Below are positions 1 to 6,972 of a DNA stretch of 64,000 nt, in pieces (the first letter of the stretch is position 1; every line of letters starts with the position of its first letter). Both the position numbers and the translations under genes were made by a program. The stretch is from positions 1-64,000 of the forward strand of contig CAYPOD010000012.1 of assembly GCA_964412375.1 (NCBI GenBank), given 5' to 3'. A model generated the notes under the pieces. It searched no databases and was not told the DNA's origin. It was given only the letters and a program-made list of their open reading frames with translations. The DNA is from CADEDV01 sp964412375. Its GTDB lineage: Bacteria > Bacteroidota > Bacteroidia > Chitinophagales > Chitinophagaceae.

Positions 1-27
1 ATAAAACTAAAAATAAAAAAATCCTAA

Positions 28-168
28 ACTGTCAGATCAAGTAGTAGCTATTACACCTCAATATCAAACTCAATAAAAGCACCACTATTATTAGGGCAAA
101 GTGCATTGAAGAAATTAGGTACAATCCAAATAGACTACACAAATAAAGAATTTAGAATAATTAAGTGA
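28..168 (+). pseudogene. C-terminal remnant of a retropepsin-like aspartic protease
   Basis: Frame 1 is open from just after a TAA at 25-27 to a TGA at 166-168, with no start codon. The translated tail carries the block APLLLGQSALKKLGTIQID (from about position 79), followed by a basic end. This looks like the C-terminal LLGxxxLxxFgxxxID block of bacterial retropepsin-like (clan AA) aspartic proteases, in which the hydrophobic-hydrophobic-Gly motif closes the fold. The catalytic D-T/S-G motif is absent here. If the stop at 25 is real, this is a decayed gene; the rest would lie left of the window edge. It could also be the intact end of a protease whose upstream part has a frameshift. The family match is by eye only. 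Confidence 0.45.
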
Positions 169-337
169 CCCAGTGAGAATAATAGAATTGCGTTCCAGCC
201 GAGTCTCACATCATGGCCTTGTATTTAGCTGACTCGGCATTTTTAGTCACGCCGAGTCCCCTTCAGGAGACGGCTGGGAAGAAAAACACCCAACAAAGGC
301 GTAAATATTTAAAGTAACTTTGTTGAAACCCTTTAGA
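169..337. other. Non-coding stretch with a hairpin element
   Basis: I see no coding potential between the protease remnant and the degenerate ORF at 338. The stretch holds only the nested hairpin at 195-277, listed separately, and AT-rich flanks. The base composition inside the hairpin is GC-rich against an AT-rich background. Confidence 0.5.
195..277 (+). other. Nested hairpin element with two mutually exclusive pairings
   Basis: Three short blocks are complementary. The outer arms CCAGCCG(AG)TCTC at 195-207 and GAGACGGCTGG at 267-277 pair with a two-base bulge. The inner arms GACTCGGC at 231-238 and GCCGAGTC at 251-258 pair perfectly around a 12-nt loop. GCCGAGTC also occurs at 198-205 inside the left outer arm, so 231-238 can pair either with 198-205 or with 251-258. 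I recognise no known RNA family. It may be a structured RNA, a repeat-element end or a relic of a mobile element. Confidence 0.4.
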
Positions 338-562
338 ATGAATACCGATTACTTAACAGCCTCGGCAATTATTATTGTTGGTTTATTATCCGGATTAAAC
401 CATAAAGCAAATCAGTAAGACGACCCTACTGGCATTCCAATAACTGAATGGAACTCTAATGCAGTTTGCATTTATGAAATTAGCGGAATTACAACAGTTA
501 GTAATTGGCCAGTTCCAGGCAAACACGTCTATGTCAGTGGTGGTATCGTTAGATTAATATGA
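338..562 (+). pseudogene. Degenerate small ORF with an internal stop
   Basis: An ATG at 338 opens a frame of 26 codons ending in TAA at 416-418, and the same frame stays open from 419 to a TGA at 560-562. The first part reads as a short hydrophobic peptide (TASAIIIVGLLSGLNHKAN). The second part contains SGITTVSNWPVPGKHVYVSG. I do not recognise a family. Coding status is doubtful; it may be a decayed gene or chance, and its last 9 bases overlap the end of the response-regulator pseudogene on the other strand. Confidence 0.2.
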
Positions 563-1052
563 TAAAATTATCTCATCATCATCGTCCTTAAAATTTACTA
601 TTTCGGATTCCCCCATTAACAACGATGTAAAGAACTCATTGAGTATTCTTGGTTAATACCGGTAAGGAAAAGAAACTTTCCCCTTTCATAATTGTTTCAA
701 TCGCAATAATAAGCTCTTCGGGTTTGGCAATCACATTTATTTGCCCATCAAGCAAATGCACCCACTTGCTTAATGTTTCTTCATTTGCTCCAATCCACAA
801 AAGCAATATTTTAATCCCTAGATACAAATCTCGCATAATCGGCAAATTGCCGCTAGTTGATCCTCCAATAATATTTCCATCCAATAATAACAAATCTGCT
901 TTGACGTTCTGCAACGTGAAACACAACTCATTATAAGAAATAGCCTCTGCAACAACCTTTAAGTTTTCGGAGCTACTCTGTATAATTAATTTTATGGCCT
1001 CGCGGAGTAAATCTGAGTCTTCAGCATGAATAATTCTAATCTCCCTTTTCAT
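554..1052 (-). pseudogene. Frameshifted, truncated LuxR/NarL-type response regulator
   Basis: The intact frame (636-1052, 138 aa) is a receiver domain: an acidic pair in IIHAEDSD near residues 11-12, a probable phospho-acceptor Asp in LLLLDGNI near residue 58, and the conserved Lys in VIAKPEE near residue 109. It ends at a TGA directly after PVLTKNTQ. In the neighbouring frame of the same strand, coding resumes at once as ILNEFFTSLL and runs through VNFKDDDDEII to a TAA at 554-556. That continuation resembles the linker and first helix leading into a LuxR HTH (vnFtddElEII), but the HTH itself is gone. I therefore read it as a regulator broken by a single-base shift and a 3' deletion. A functional stand-alone receiver of 138 aa is the alternative. 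No histidine kinase is adjacent. Confidence 0.55.
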
Positions 1053-1085
1053 ATCAAAGCTTCATTTATACTGAACAAGAAACAT

Positions 1086-1120
1086 AAAAGCCCCTACGAT
1101 TTAGTTTCGTAGGGGCTTTT
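1086..1120 (-). terminator. Rho-independent terminator of dnaK
   Basis: A perfect 14-bp inverted repeat (left arm 1086-1099, right arm 1107-1120; core AGCCCCTACGA) with a 7-nt loop lies 44 bp downstream of the dnaK stop. On the minus strand the stem ends in TTTT and a T-rich run follows. It could work in both directions. Confidence 0.85.
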
Positions 1121-1163
1121 CAATAAAATTTCTAAAATTATCCTTCGCCAGGCTCAGGATTTG

Positions 1164-3077
1164 TTACTTCACTTCTTCGTAAGGCACATCAGTCACATTA
1201 TCCGTTGCACCTGCATTCGTACCGGCTTGTCCACTTGTTCCTTGTTCACCTGTGCCTTGCGCCTGTCCGCCTTCGGCTTGTGATTTATAAATATCCTCAC
1301 TCGCTGCTGTCCATGCAGCATTGAGAGATGCCATGGCTGTGTCAATGGCCGCAAGGTCCTGTGATTTATGTGCTTCTTTCAGTTGCTCTGCGGCATTCTC
1401 AATCACCGTCTTTTTATCCTGCGGAATTTTGTCGCCGTATTCCTTCAGTTGTTTTTCTGTCTGGAATACGAGGCTGTCGGCCATATTCAGCTTGTCCACT
1501 TTTTCTTTTTCGGCTTTGTCGGTGGCTTCGTTGGCTTTTGCTTCGGCCTTCATTCTTTCCACTTCTTCTTTGCTCAAACCACTGCCTGCTTCAATATGTA
1601 TCTTTTGTTCCTTGCCGGTGCCTTTGTCCTTAGCGGTCACATGCAAAATACCGTTGGCATCAATATCAAAGATCACTTCGATCTGCGGCACACCTCTCGG
1701 GGCCGGCGGAATGCCATCCAAATTGAAGATGCCGAGGCTTTTGTTGTCTTTGGCCATCGGACGTTCGCCCTGCAGCACATGTATCTGCACACCCGGCTGG
1801 TTGTCGCTGGCGGTGCTGAACACTTCTGATTTCTTGGTCGGGATGGTGGTGTTGCTGGGTATCAGCGAGGTCATCACACCGCCCATGGTTTCGATACCGA
1901 GGCTTAGTGGTGTCACATCCAGCAGCAACACATCTTTCACTTCACCGGTGAGCACCGCTCCCTGGATAGCAGCACCCACAGCCACCACTTCATCGGGGTT
2001 CACTCCTTTATTGGGTTTTTTGCCAAAGAATTTCTCCACGATTTCCTGCACTTTGGGAATACGGGTTGATCCACCCACCAGTATCACTTCATCAATCTGC
2101 GATGTGGTAAGACCTGCATCTTTCAGGGCCGCTTCGCAGGGTTTCAGGCAACGGGCAAATAAATTATCCGCCAGCGCTTCAAATTTTGCACGGCTCAGTT
2201 TTTTCACCAGGTGTTTGGGCACGCCATCCACCGCCGTGATATAAGGAAGGTTGATCTCTGTTTCAGAAGAAGAGGACAGTTCCACTTTTGCTTTTTCAGA
2301 TGCTTCTTTGAGACGCTGCAAAGCCATCGGGTCTTTGCGCAGGTCAATGGCCTCATCTTTTTTAAATTCATCGGCCAGCCAGTCCATGATCACTTTATCA
2401 AAGTCGTCACCACCAAGGTGGGTGTCTCCATTGGTGCTTTTCACTTCAAACACACCATCGCCTAATTCAAGCACAGAGATATCAAACGTACCACCACCAA
2501 GGTCAAACACGGCGATCTTCTGGTCATGCTTTCCTTTGTCGAGACCATAAGCCAGGGCAGCAGCAGTGGGCTCATTCACGATACGGCGGACGGTGAGCCC
2601 GGCAATTTCGCCGGCCTCTTTGGTGGCCTGGCGCTGGGCGTCGTTAAAATAGGCCGGAACGGTGATAACGGCTTCGGTCACCTCATGGCCGAGGTAGTCT
2701 TCGGCTGTTTTTTTCATTTTTTGCAGCACCATGGCCGAAATTTCCTGCGGCGTATAGAGTCTGCCATCTATGTCAATCCGGACGGTATTATTGTCACCTT
2801 TTGCCACTTTGTAGCTCCAGTGGCTGATCTCTTCTGTCACTTCATCAAAGCGACGGCCCATAAAACGCTTCACGGAAGCGATGGTGTTATGGGGGTTGGT
2901 GATGGCCTGGCGTTTGGCCGGGTCACCCACTTTGCGTTCGCCGTTTTTGAGAAAAGCCACTACAGACGGGGTGGTGCGGCGGCCCTCGTCGTTGGCAATC
3001 ACCACCGGTTCGGTGCCTTCCATGACTGAAACGCAGCTATTGGTGGTTCCTAAGTCTATTCCTATAATCTTTCCCAT
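1164..3077 (-). CDS. dnaK: Hsp70 chaperone DnaK
   Basis: DnaK is the cytoplasmic ATP-dependent chaperone that binds unfolded hydrophobic segments and works with DnaJ and GrpE. The 637-aa product has the normal length. The ATPase domain starts with GIDLGTTNSCVSV (residues 5-17). It also has the signatures VFDLGGGTFDISVLE (near 200) and VILVGGSTRIPKVQ (near 340). The interdomain linker LLLDVTPLSLGIETMGG leads into the substrate-binding domain and helical lid. A Gln/Gly-rich tail ends in the typical acidic TDVPYEEVK-like tip. The start is the ATG directly before GKIIGIDLG. DnaJ and GrpE genes are not in the window, and the gene appears monocistronic with a strong terminator behind it. No clear TAnnTTTG box was found upstream. 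Confidence 0.98.
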   Translation of the reverse strand: MGKIIGIDLGTTNSCVSVMEGTEPVVIANDEGRRTTPSVVAFLKNGERKVGDPAKRQAITNPHNTIASVKRFMGRRFDEVTEEISHWSYKVAKGDNNTVRIDIDGRLYTPQEISAMVLQKMKKTAEDYLGHEVTEAVITVPAYFNDAQRQATKEAGEIAGLTVRRIVNEPTAAALAYGLDKGKHDQKIAVFDLGGGTFDISVLELGDGVFEVKSTNGDTHLGGDDFDKVIMDWLADEFKKDEAIDLRKDPMALQRLKEASEKAKVELSSSSETEINLPYITAVDGVPKHLVKKLSRAKFEALADNLFARCLKPCEAALKDAGLTTSQIDEVILVGGSTRIPKVQEIVEKFFGKKPNKGVNPDEVVAVGAAIQGAVLTGEVKDVLLLDVTPLSLGIETMGGVMTSLIPSNTTIPTKKSEVFSTASDNQPGVQIHVLQGERPMAKDNKSLGIFNLDGIPPAPRGVPQIEVIFDIDANGILHVTAKDKGTGKEQKIHIEAGSGLSKEEVERMKAEAKANEATDKAEKEKVDKLNMADSLVFQTEKQLKEYGDKIPQDKKTVIENAAEQLKEAHKSQDLAAIDTAMASLNAAWTAASEDIYKSQAEGGQAQGTGEQGTSGQAGTNAGATDNVTDVPYEEVK

Positions 3078-3202
3078 GATATTTATTTATTGATTCGCTA
3101 TTGGTTGTCAATGATTGTGCCGTTGGGGGAAAAGGTGAAAAAATGGCAGTTTTGATCAACACAATTTTTCTAAATTCGTGATATCATCAAAAATTAAAAC
3201 AT

Positions 3203-3925
3203 ATGGTTATGAAAAAAGTTATCCTATTGATTGCATATGCAACCAGTTTTACTTTTGGATATAGCCAGGTAAAGACAAGTGGCGTAACACCCCCCCGTAA
3301 GGATACTTTGAAAACCAATAAAACACTAATTAGTGCAAGTAAATCCGGAATGCCTAATACAAAACTAAATTCTGTTGAAAAACCTGTGAACAATGGTTCT
3401 CTAACCTTGGAGGAGTTGAATAAAAAAGTTGCAGACCTAGAGCTTCAAATAAAATCGATTAGTAACAAATTGCCATTTGGGAATATGACAATTGCTGAAA
3501 TAATTGCAGATGATGAGAACTTGTTTGAAGCTGGTGTGCAAAAAAGATATAAAAACTATGTCTTGCTCAAGATTGACAATCCTCTTTGCAATGACAATCC
3601 CAATGCAAAAATCTTTTTTTCGCCTCAAAGCAATACAGGTTATTTAAAAACCATTTTTTACCATTCTCCTTATTGGTATGCATCATTCTCTGATATTGTA
3701 CAACAGAGCCTTAGCCCTTACGATATAAAATTTTATGTAAATGAACCAAGAGGTAAATTTTATTCATTAATAGAAAGAGATTTTACCAATTCTGCAAGTT
3801 TTTATAATGCGATCCAAATCGGCAGTAGGAAATATTTAGAGCCTGGTGATAAATTCTTATTTATTATTTATCAACAACTTCCAAATTACAATCCGTCGAT
3901 TTATCAACGATCTGTCGGTCAATAA
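3203..3925 (+). CDS. Secreted orphan protein with a coiled-coil segment
   Basis: I do not recognise this 240-aa product with confidence. It begins with a signal peptide (MKKVILLIAYATSFTFGYSQ after an extra MV, so the start may be 3203 or 3209), followed by a Thr/Lys/Ser-rich spacer. A coiled-coil heptad region LTLEELNKKVADLELQIKSI lies near residues 74-93. The C-terminal half is rich in Tyr, Phe and Asn (e.g. NPNAKIFFSPQSN, YHSPYWYASFSD). That half vaguely resembles the beta-rich repeat NPNAxIxxTPNxNPG found at the end of some phage-tail-like and secreted Bacteroidota proteins, but the match is weak. The sequence is more AT-rich than its neighbours, which with the isolated position hints at recent acquisition. 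It is flanked by divergent dnaK and a convergent secreted protein. Confidence 0.7.
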   Translation: MVMKKVILLIAYATSFTFGYSQVKTSGVTPPRKDTLKTNKTLISASKSGMPNTKLNSVEKPVNNGSLTLEELNKKVADLELQIKSISNKLPFGNMTIAEIIADDENLFEAGVQKRYKNYVLLKIDNPLCNDNPNAKIFFSPQSNTGYLKTIFYHSPYWYASFSDIVQQSLSPYDIKFYVNEPRGKFYSLIERDFTNSASFYNAIQIGSRKYLEPGDKFLFIIYQQLPNYNPSIYQRSVGQ

Positions 3926-3970
3926 TTTTTCATTTATAATTAGGTTCAAAAATAATTGTAACCACTTCAG

Positions 3971-4708
3971 TTATTTCAGGTTTTGAGTGATCTGGTTTGC
4001 AGTATCACTAATCTTTTTCATGAGATTACTGAGAGCACTCATCATTTTACTCATCCTGTCCATGGCCATCTGCAGACGAAGTGATTCCGTCTCTCCCATT
4101 TCACTCATGGAGTCCAGGTCATTTTTCAATTTATCAGCCGTTGCATCTATTTCCGTCTTTGTCGCCGGCTGAGTCATTACTGCCGTTCTTTTGACTTTTG
4201 TTGAATCCAGGCCACTGATCTTTGAAGTTTGCATCGTTTTGGCTGTCTGGGATCTGCCGGCATTTGAATTAGCTGTTAATTGCTTCATGGAATCTAACTG
4301 CAGGCGGGTAAGGGCAGGCTGTCTTTTATCCTGCAGCCGGTTCACAGCATTGCGCAAGGTTTCCTTATTGTTATTGATGCTTTTAACCTTTGCCATGATG
4401 GCTTTGAGGTCTTCCTGTGCCGATTTAGAAGCTTCCATCATCACCAGCAACACCAGGGCCTCGATATCCATTTGCCCGAGTGAACTACCCTTTGCATATT
4501 GTTGCGCCTGTTGCCGGATGGCAGCCTCTTCCCATTTTTTTTCGTTTACTGTCTTAGCCGTTTGTTTGATCCATGCCACATGTTTTTTATTAATAACGGG
4601 CATGGCTTTGTTGTAAAAGGCTTCTGCCTGCGGATCGGGCTGTGGCTGGGCATAGCTGTTTGTAGCGGCCAGCAGATGAATGATAATGGAAAGCAAGACG
4701 GGTTTCAT
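3971..4708 (-). CDS. Secreted helical protein of unknown function
   Basis: The product is 245 aa if started at the ATG at 4708, which gives a clean signal peptide (MKPVLLSIIIHLLAATNSYA|Q). The frame could begin 21 codons earlier, but the added residues would destroy the signal. The mature part is almost entirely alpha-helical and charged, with segments such as DLKAIMAKVKSINNNKETLR, a Ser/Thr-rich linker around residues 155-180 and a Met-rich helical end (LQMAMDRMSKMMSALSNLMK). I recognise no catalytic motif or domain. Length and composition suggest a periplasmic helical protein conserved in close relatives, which I cannot test here. It converges with the preceding secreted orphan. Confidence 0.75.
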   Translation of the reverse strand: MKPVLLSIIIHLLAATNSYAQPQPDPQAEAFYNKAMPVINKKHVAWIKQTAKTVNEKKWEEAAIRQQAQQYAKGSSLGQMDIEALVLLVMMEASKSAQEDLKAIMAKVKSINNNKETLRNAVNRLQDKRQPALTRLQLDSMKQLTANSNAGRSQTAKTMQTSKISGLDSTKVKRTAVMTQPATKTEIDATADKLKNDLDSMSEMGETESLRLQMAMDRMSKMMSALSNLMKKISDTANQITQNLK

Positions 4709-4812
4709 GGGAAATATTTTTTTAAAGTTCCTGCTTTTTCCGAAACGATAAAAGCAAAATCCGATAAACAAAGAAGCTACTGATTAACTACTTTTATTGT
4801 AAAACAAGCCAT

Positions 4813-5475
4813 ATGTCCAGGTCTGTTGCAGAAAAACTGAAAATCCAACCAGGCTCCAGCCTGCTGACGCTGCATGCCCCAGCCGGTTTTGAAAAAGGGC
4901 TGGGTAAACTACCCAAAGGCGTGAGTGTGTGTGATGCCACAAAAACCTATGACCAGGTGCATTGGTTTGTGCTGAACCGTGCCCAACTGGAAAAAGAAAT
5001 GAGTAAAGTAATGAAGCTGGTAAAACCGGGAGTGACCGTGTGGGTGTATTATCCCAAAGGCACATCAAAGATTCAAACCGACCTGACAAGGGATAAGGGC
5101 TGGGATTGTTTGCTGGCCGAAAGCGATAAGCTGACCTGGCTCACCCTGATCTCTTTCGATAATACCTGGAGCACATTTGGTTTCCGTGGCAAAACGGAGG
5201 CAGACAAAAAGAAAGATGCCAAACCCAAAGAACAAAGAGAGATATACAAATGGGCCAATTCTGTGACTAAAGAAATCAAACTGCCGGATGACCTGGCGAC
5301 TGCCCTGAAGAAGAACAAAAAGCTCGGCGATTATTTTCATTCATTGGCCTTTTCGCACCGGCGGGAATACGTAGAGTCGATCGTGACGGCGAAAAGAGAA
5401 GAAACAAGAAAAGCAAGGATCGAAGCAACATTGGAACGGCTGGCCAAACAATGGAAGAACCCGAGGAACATATAG
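4813..5475 (+). CDS. YdeI/OmdA-family protein with an N-terminal DUF3052-like domain
   Basis: The 220-aa cytoplasmic protein has two parts. Residues 1-120 form a small alpha/beta domain (KLKIQPGSSLLTLHAPAGF, LVKPGVTVWVYYPKG) like the DUF3052-type domain often placed before OmdA. Residues 150-220 carry the YdeI/OmpD-associated signature: LPDDLATALKKNKK, FHSLAFSHRREYVESI and a basic helix that continues KREETRKARIEATLERL. This family has been linked to bacteriocin protection and envelope stress, but the biochemical role is not established. The ATG follows the region after the divergent secreted protein at 4708. It stands alone, with a short repeat remnant downstream. Confidence 0.85.
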   Translation: MSRSVAEKLKIQPGSSLLTLHAPAGFEKGLGKLPKGVSVCDATKTYDQVHWFVLNRAQLEKEMSKVMKLVKPGVTVWVYYPKGTSKIQTDLTRDKGWDCLLAESDKLTWLTLISFDNTWSTFGFRGKTEADKKKDAKPKEQREIYKWANSVTKEIKLPDDLATALKKNKKLGDYFHSLAFSHRREYVESIVTAKREETRKARIEATLERLAKQWKNPRNI

Positions 5476-5530
5476 CTAAGAGAATAAATGAGAAAAGGAA
5501 AAAAAAGAGAAGGGGCTCGTAAAAAATTTT

Positions 5531-5560
5531 CACACAAAGACGCAAAGAGCCTGGCCTTTT
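5531..5560. repeat. Dispersed intergenic repeat, copy 1
   Basis: This 30-bp segment (CACACAAAGACGCAAAG, then GCCTGGCCTTTT) lies between two genes. It shares CACAAAGACG and the CTGGCCTTT end with the copy at 6691-6722. CACAAAGA/CGCAAAGA makes two 8-nt units. It looks like a remnant of a dispersed intergenic repeat; no coding role. Confidence 0.4.
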
Positions 5561-5600
5561 TGACCTGTATAAATTTTGTTTGAGTTTATTTTTACTTCTT

Positions 5601-6029
5601 ATGCAGCTAACTACTGATCTATACCAACGCATTGCTGCCGCCAAGGTTTTTATTGACGAGAATTATCATGAGCCCATAGACCTGGAGCAGATATCGCAAC
5701 AGGCATTTTTGTCGCGGTTTCATTTTCACCGCATCTTTACCCATATTTACAAAAAAACACCGCATCAATACCTGACACAAACAAGACTGGAAGCCGCCAA
5801 GGTCTTATTGGCCAAAGAAGGCATCAGTATCACGGATGTGTGCAACAGTATCGGTTTTGAAAGCCTGGGTTCTTTCAGCACTCTTTTCCGCAAGCAAAAC
5901 GGCAATTCGCCGCAGTATTACCGCAATATTGCCTGGCTGAAAAAGAAATTAGCGAAAGAGCAGCCAAAGCGGTTTGTGCCGCATTGTTTTATTGAACAGT
6001 TTAAGGTTGGGGGAAGTCGTGAGACGTGA
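5601..6029 (+). CDS. AraC-family transcriptional regulator, DNA-binding domain only
   Basis: The 142-aa product is essentially a free-standing AraC-type double helix-turn-helix. The first HTH reads PIDLEQISQQAFLSRFHFHR (near residues 25-44), and the second HTH reads ITDVCNSIGFESLGSFSTLF followed by FRKQNGNSPQYYR (near 79-110). No ligand-sensing domain is present. I chose the ATG at 5601 because the seven residues before it (MSLFLLL) do not fit the family N-terminus (LTTDLYQRIAAAKVFIDENY). It is followed in the same direction by a VOC-superfamily gene, a common pairing that suggests the regulator controls it, although 166 bp carrying two heptad repeat arrays separate them. Confidence 0.9.
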   Translation: MQLTTDLYQRIAAAKVFIDENYHEPIDLEQISQQAFLSRFHFHRIFTHIYKKTPHQYLTQTRLEAAKVLLAKEGISITDVCNSIGFESLGSFSTLFRKQNGNSPQYYRNIAWLKKKLAKEQPKRFVPHCFIEQFKVGGSRET

Positions 6030-6053
6030 GTGGTGAATGGTCAATTGTCAATC
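6026..6053 (-). repeat. 7-nt periodic array, left arm of an inverted pair
   Basis: Four 7-nt units (GTGAGTG, GTGAATG, GTCAATT, GTCAATC) start inside the AraC stop region. Segments 6026-6038 and 6033-6045 are perfect 13-nt reverse complements of 6101-6113 and 6115-6127. It belongs with the other heptad arrays in this window. Confidence 0.7.
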
Positions 6054-6100
6054 GGGCAGTTCGCAGTGCAAGTAGTAACCAAATCTTTCAGTTGGATGCT

Positions 6101-6128
6101 ATTCACCACTCACCATTGACCATTCACT
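6101..6128 (+). repeat. 7-nt periodic array, right arm of an inverted pair
   Basis: Units ATTCACC, ACTCACC, ATTGACC and ATTCACT repeat with an exact 7-nt period and mirror the array at 6026-6053, with unit order swapped. The array sits 67 bp before the VOC gene start and in the A/C-rich orientation relative to it. Confidence 0.7.
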
Positions 6129-6195
6129 ACAAAAGCAAGATTCAAGAACATCATTCCATTCCTCTCTCCTATCTTCACTTTATTAAAACAATCAT

Positions 6196-6636
6196 ATGGT
6201 TACAAAATTCTCTCACACTACACTTTTTGTGCTGGACCAGGAAAAGGCATTTAATTTTTATGTCAACATCCTGGGGTTTAAAGTAAACACCGATGCCCCG
6301 ATGGAAAACGGTTATCGCTGGCTGACCCTGAACCCGCCGGAACAACCCGACCTGGAAGTGGTGCTGATGCCGGTGCTCCATGAAAGCATGATCAAAAGTG
6401 ACACCTGCCCGGATGGATTTGATGAAGAAACAAGGCAGGCTTTTAAATTATTACTTGAGAAAGGCATCATGGGCGCCGGTGTGTTATATACACCTGACTG
6501 CAGGGCCGCCTATGCAGAATTAAAAGCAAAAGGCGTTGACCTGACCGAACCCAAAGAACAGTTTTATGGAATTGAATGTGTGGTTAAAGATGGCTGCGGC
6601 AACTGGTTCAGCATGACACAACCGAAAGAGATGTAG
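6196..6636 (+). CDS. VOC-superfamily (glyoxalase/bleomycin-resistance-like) protein
   Basis: The 146-aa protein has the two beta-alpha-beta-beta-beta modules of the vicinal oxygen chelate fold. The first opens with FSHTTLFVLDQEKAFNFYVN (His and the FYVNILGF strand), and the second holds GAGVLYTPDCRAAYAEL near residues 95-111. It ends with YGIECVVKDGCGNWFSMTQP, which carries the expected acidic metal-ligand position in the last strand (YGIEC). Members are metal-dependent lyases, dioxygenases or binding proteins; the substrate is not readable. The upstream AraC gene is the probable regulator. The ATG overlaps a CATATG and no strong ribosome-binding site is visible. Confidence 0.88.
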   Translation: MVTKFSHTTLFVLDQEKAFNFYVNILGFKVNTDAPMENGYRWLTLNPPEQPDLEVVLMPVLHESMIKSDTCPDGFDEETRQAFKLLLEKGIMGAGVLYTPDCRAAYAELKAKGVDLTEPKEQFYGIECVVKDGCGNWFSMTQPKEM

Positions 6637-6972
6637 GGGGAAAGCTGTGAGCTTTGAGTTAGGTGTAGCGCAGTGCAAGGGGTGTTACACCACAAAGACG
6701 AAAAACAATGCGCTGGCCTTTGGGTGAACGGCAAATCAGGGAGAGGATGGCGACTGTGAGCATAAAAAGGTTTTTAACAGGTATGTGATTCGTGGTTTTC
6801 TTTTCTTTTAACAACATAAAGAAACGAAGAAAGGATATCGGGAAAAATAGTTGCGGATACGATAATGCTGTCTGCTGTTTTACATGCCGGTTGTAGAAAT
6901 TATACTACCATAACAGGAGTTTCATTTACCCTTATCAAATTATTAACCGGCGATGCTATACTTTTGAATGGT
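6637..6972. other. Intergenic region without a gene
   Basis: This 336-bp gap follows the VOC gene. It holds the second copy of a dispersed repeat (6691-6722) and a -7-like TACTTTTG at 6959-6966 directly before the next start codon, but no matching -33 element. I see no convincing small ORF or RNA; upstream in-frame codons of the next gene look non-coding. Confidence 0.5.
6691..6722. repeat. Dispersed intergenic repeat, copy 2
   Basis: It matches the 5531-5560 copy at CACAAAGACG and at the GCTGGCCTTT end, with a diverged centre. The paired occurrence around the AraC-VOC unit may reflect a decayed repeat family. Confidence 0.4.

Noticed and set aside
195..277. Nested hairpin considered as an insertion-sequence end or a known riboswitch
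   Set aside because: No transposase, target duplication or recognised riboswitch core is present; kept only as an unexplained structure.
649..936. 95-aa plus-strand frame opposite the response regulator remnant
   Set aside because: It is the antisense of the receiver domain with no coding features of its own.
1321..2244. 307-aa frame on the plus strand, opposite dnaK
   Set aside because: Antisense shadow of dnaK; long opposite frames are a well-known effect of its codon use, and it has no ribosome site or recognisable family.
6026..6286. 86-aa plus-strand frame over the AraC-VOC gap
   Set aside because: It is made of translated heptad repeats and overlaps the VOC start in another frame.
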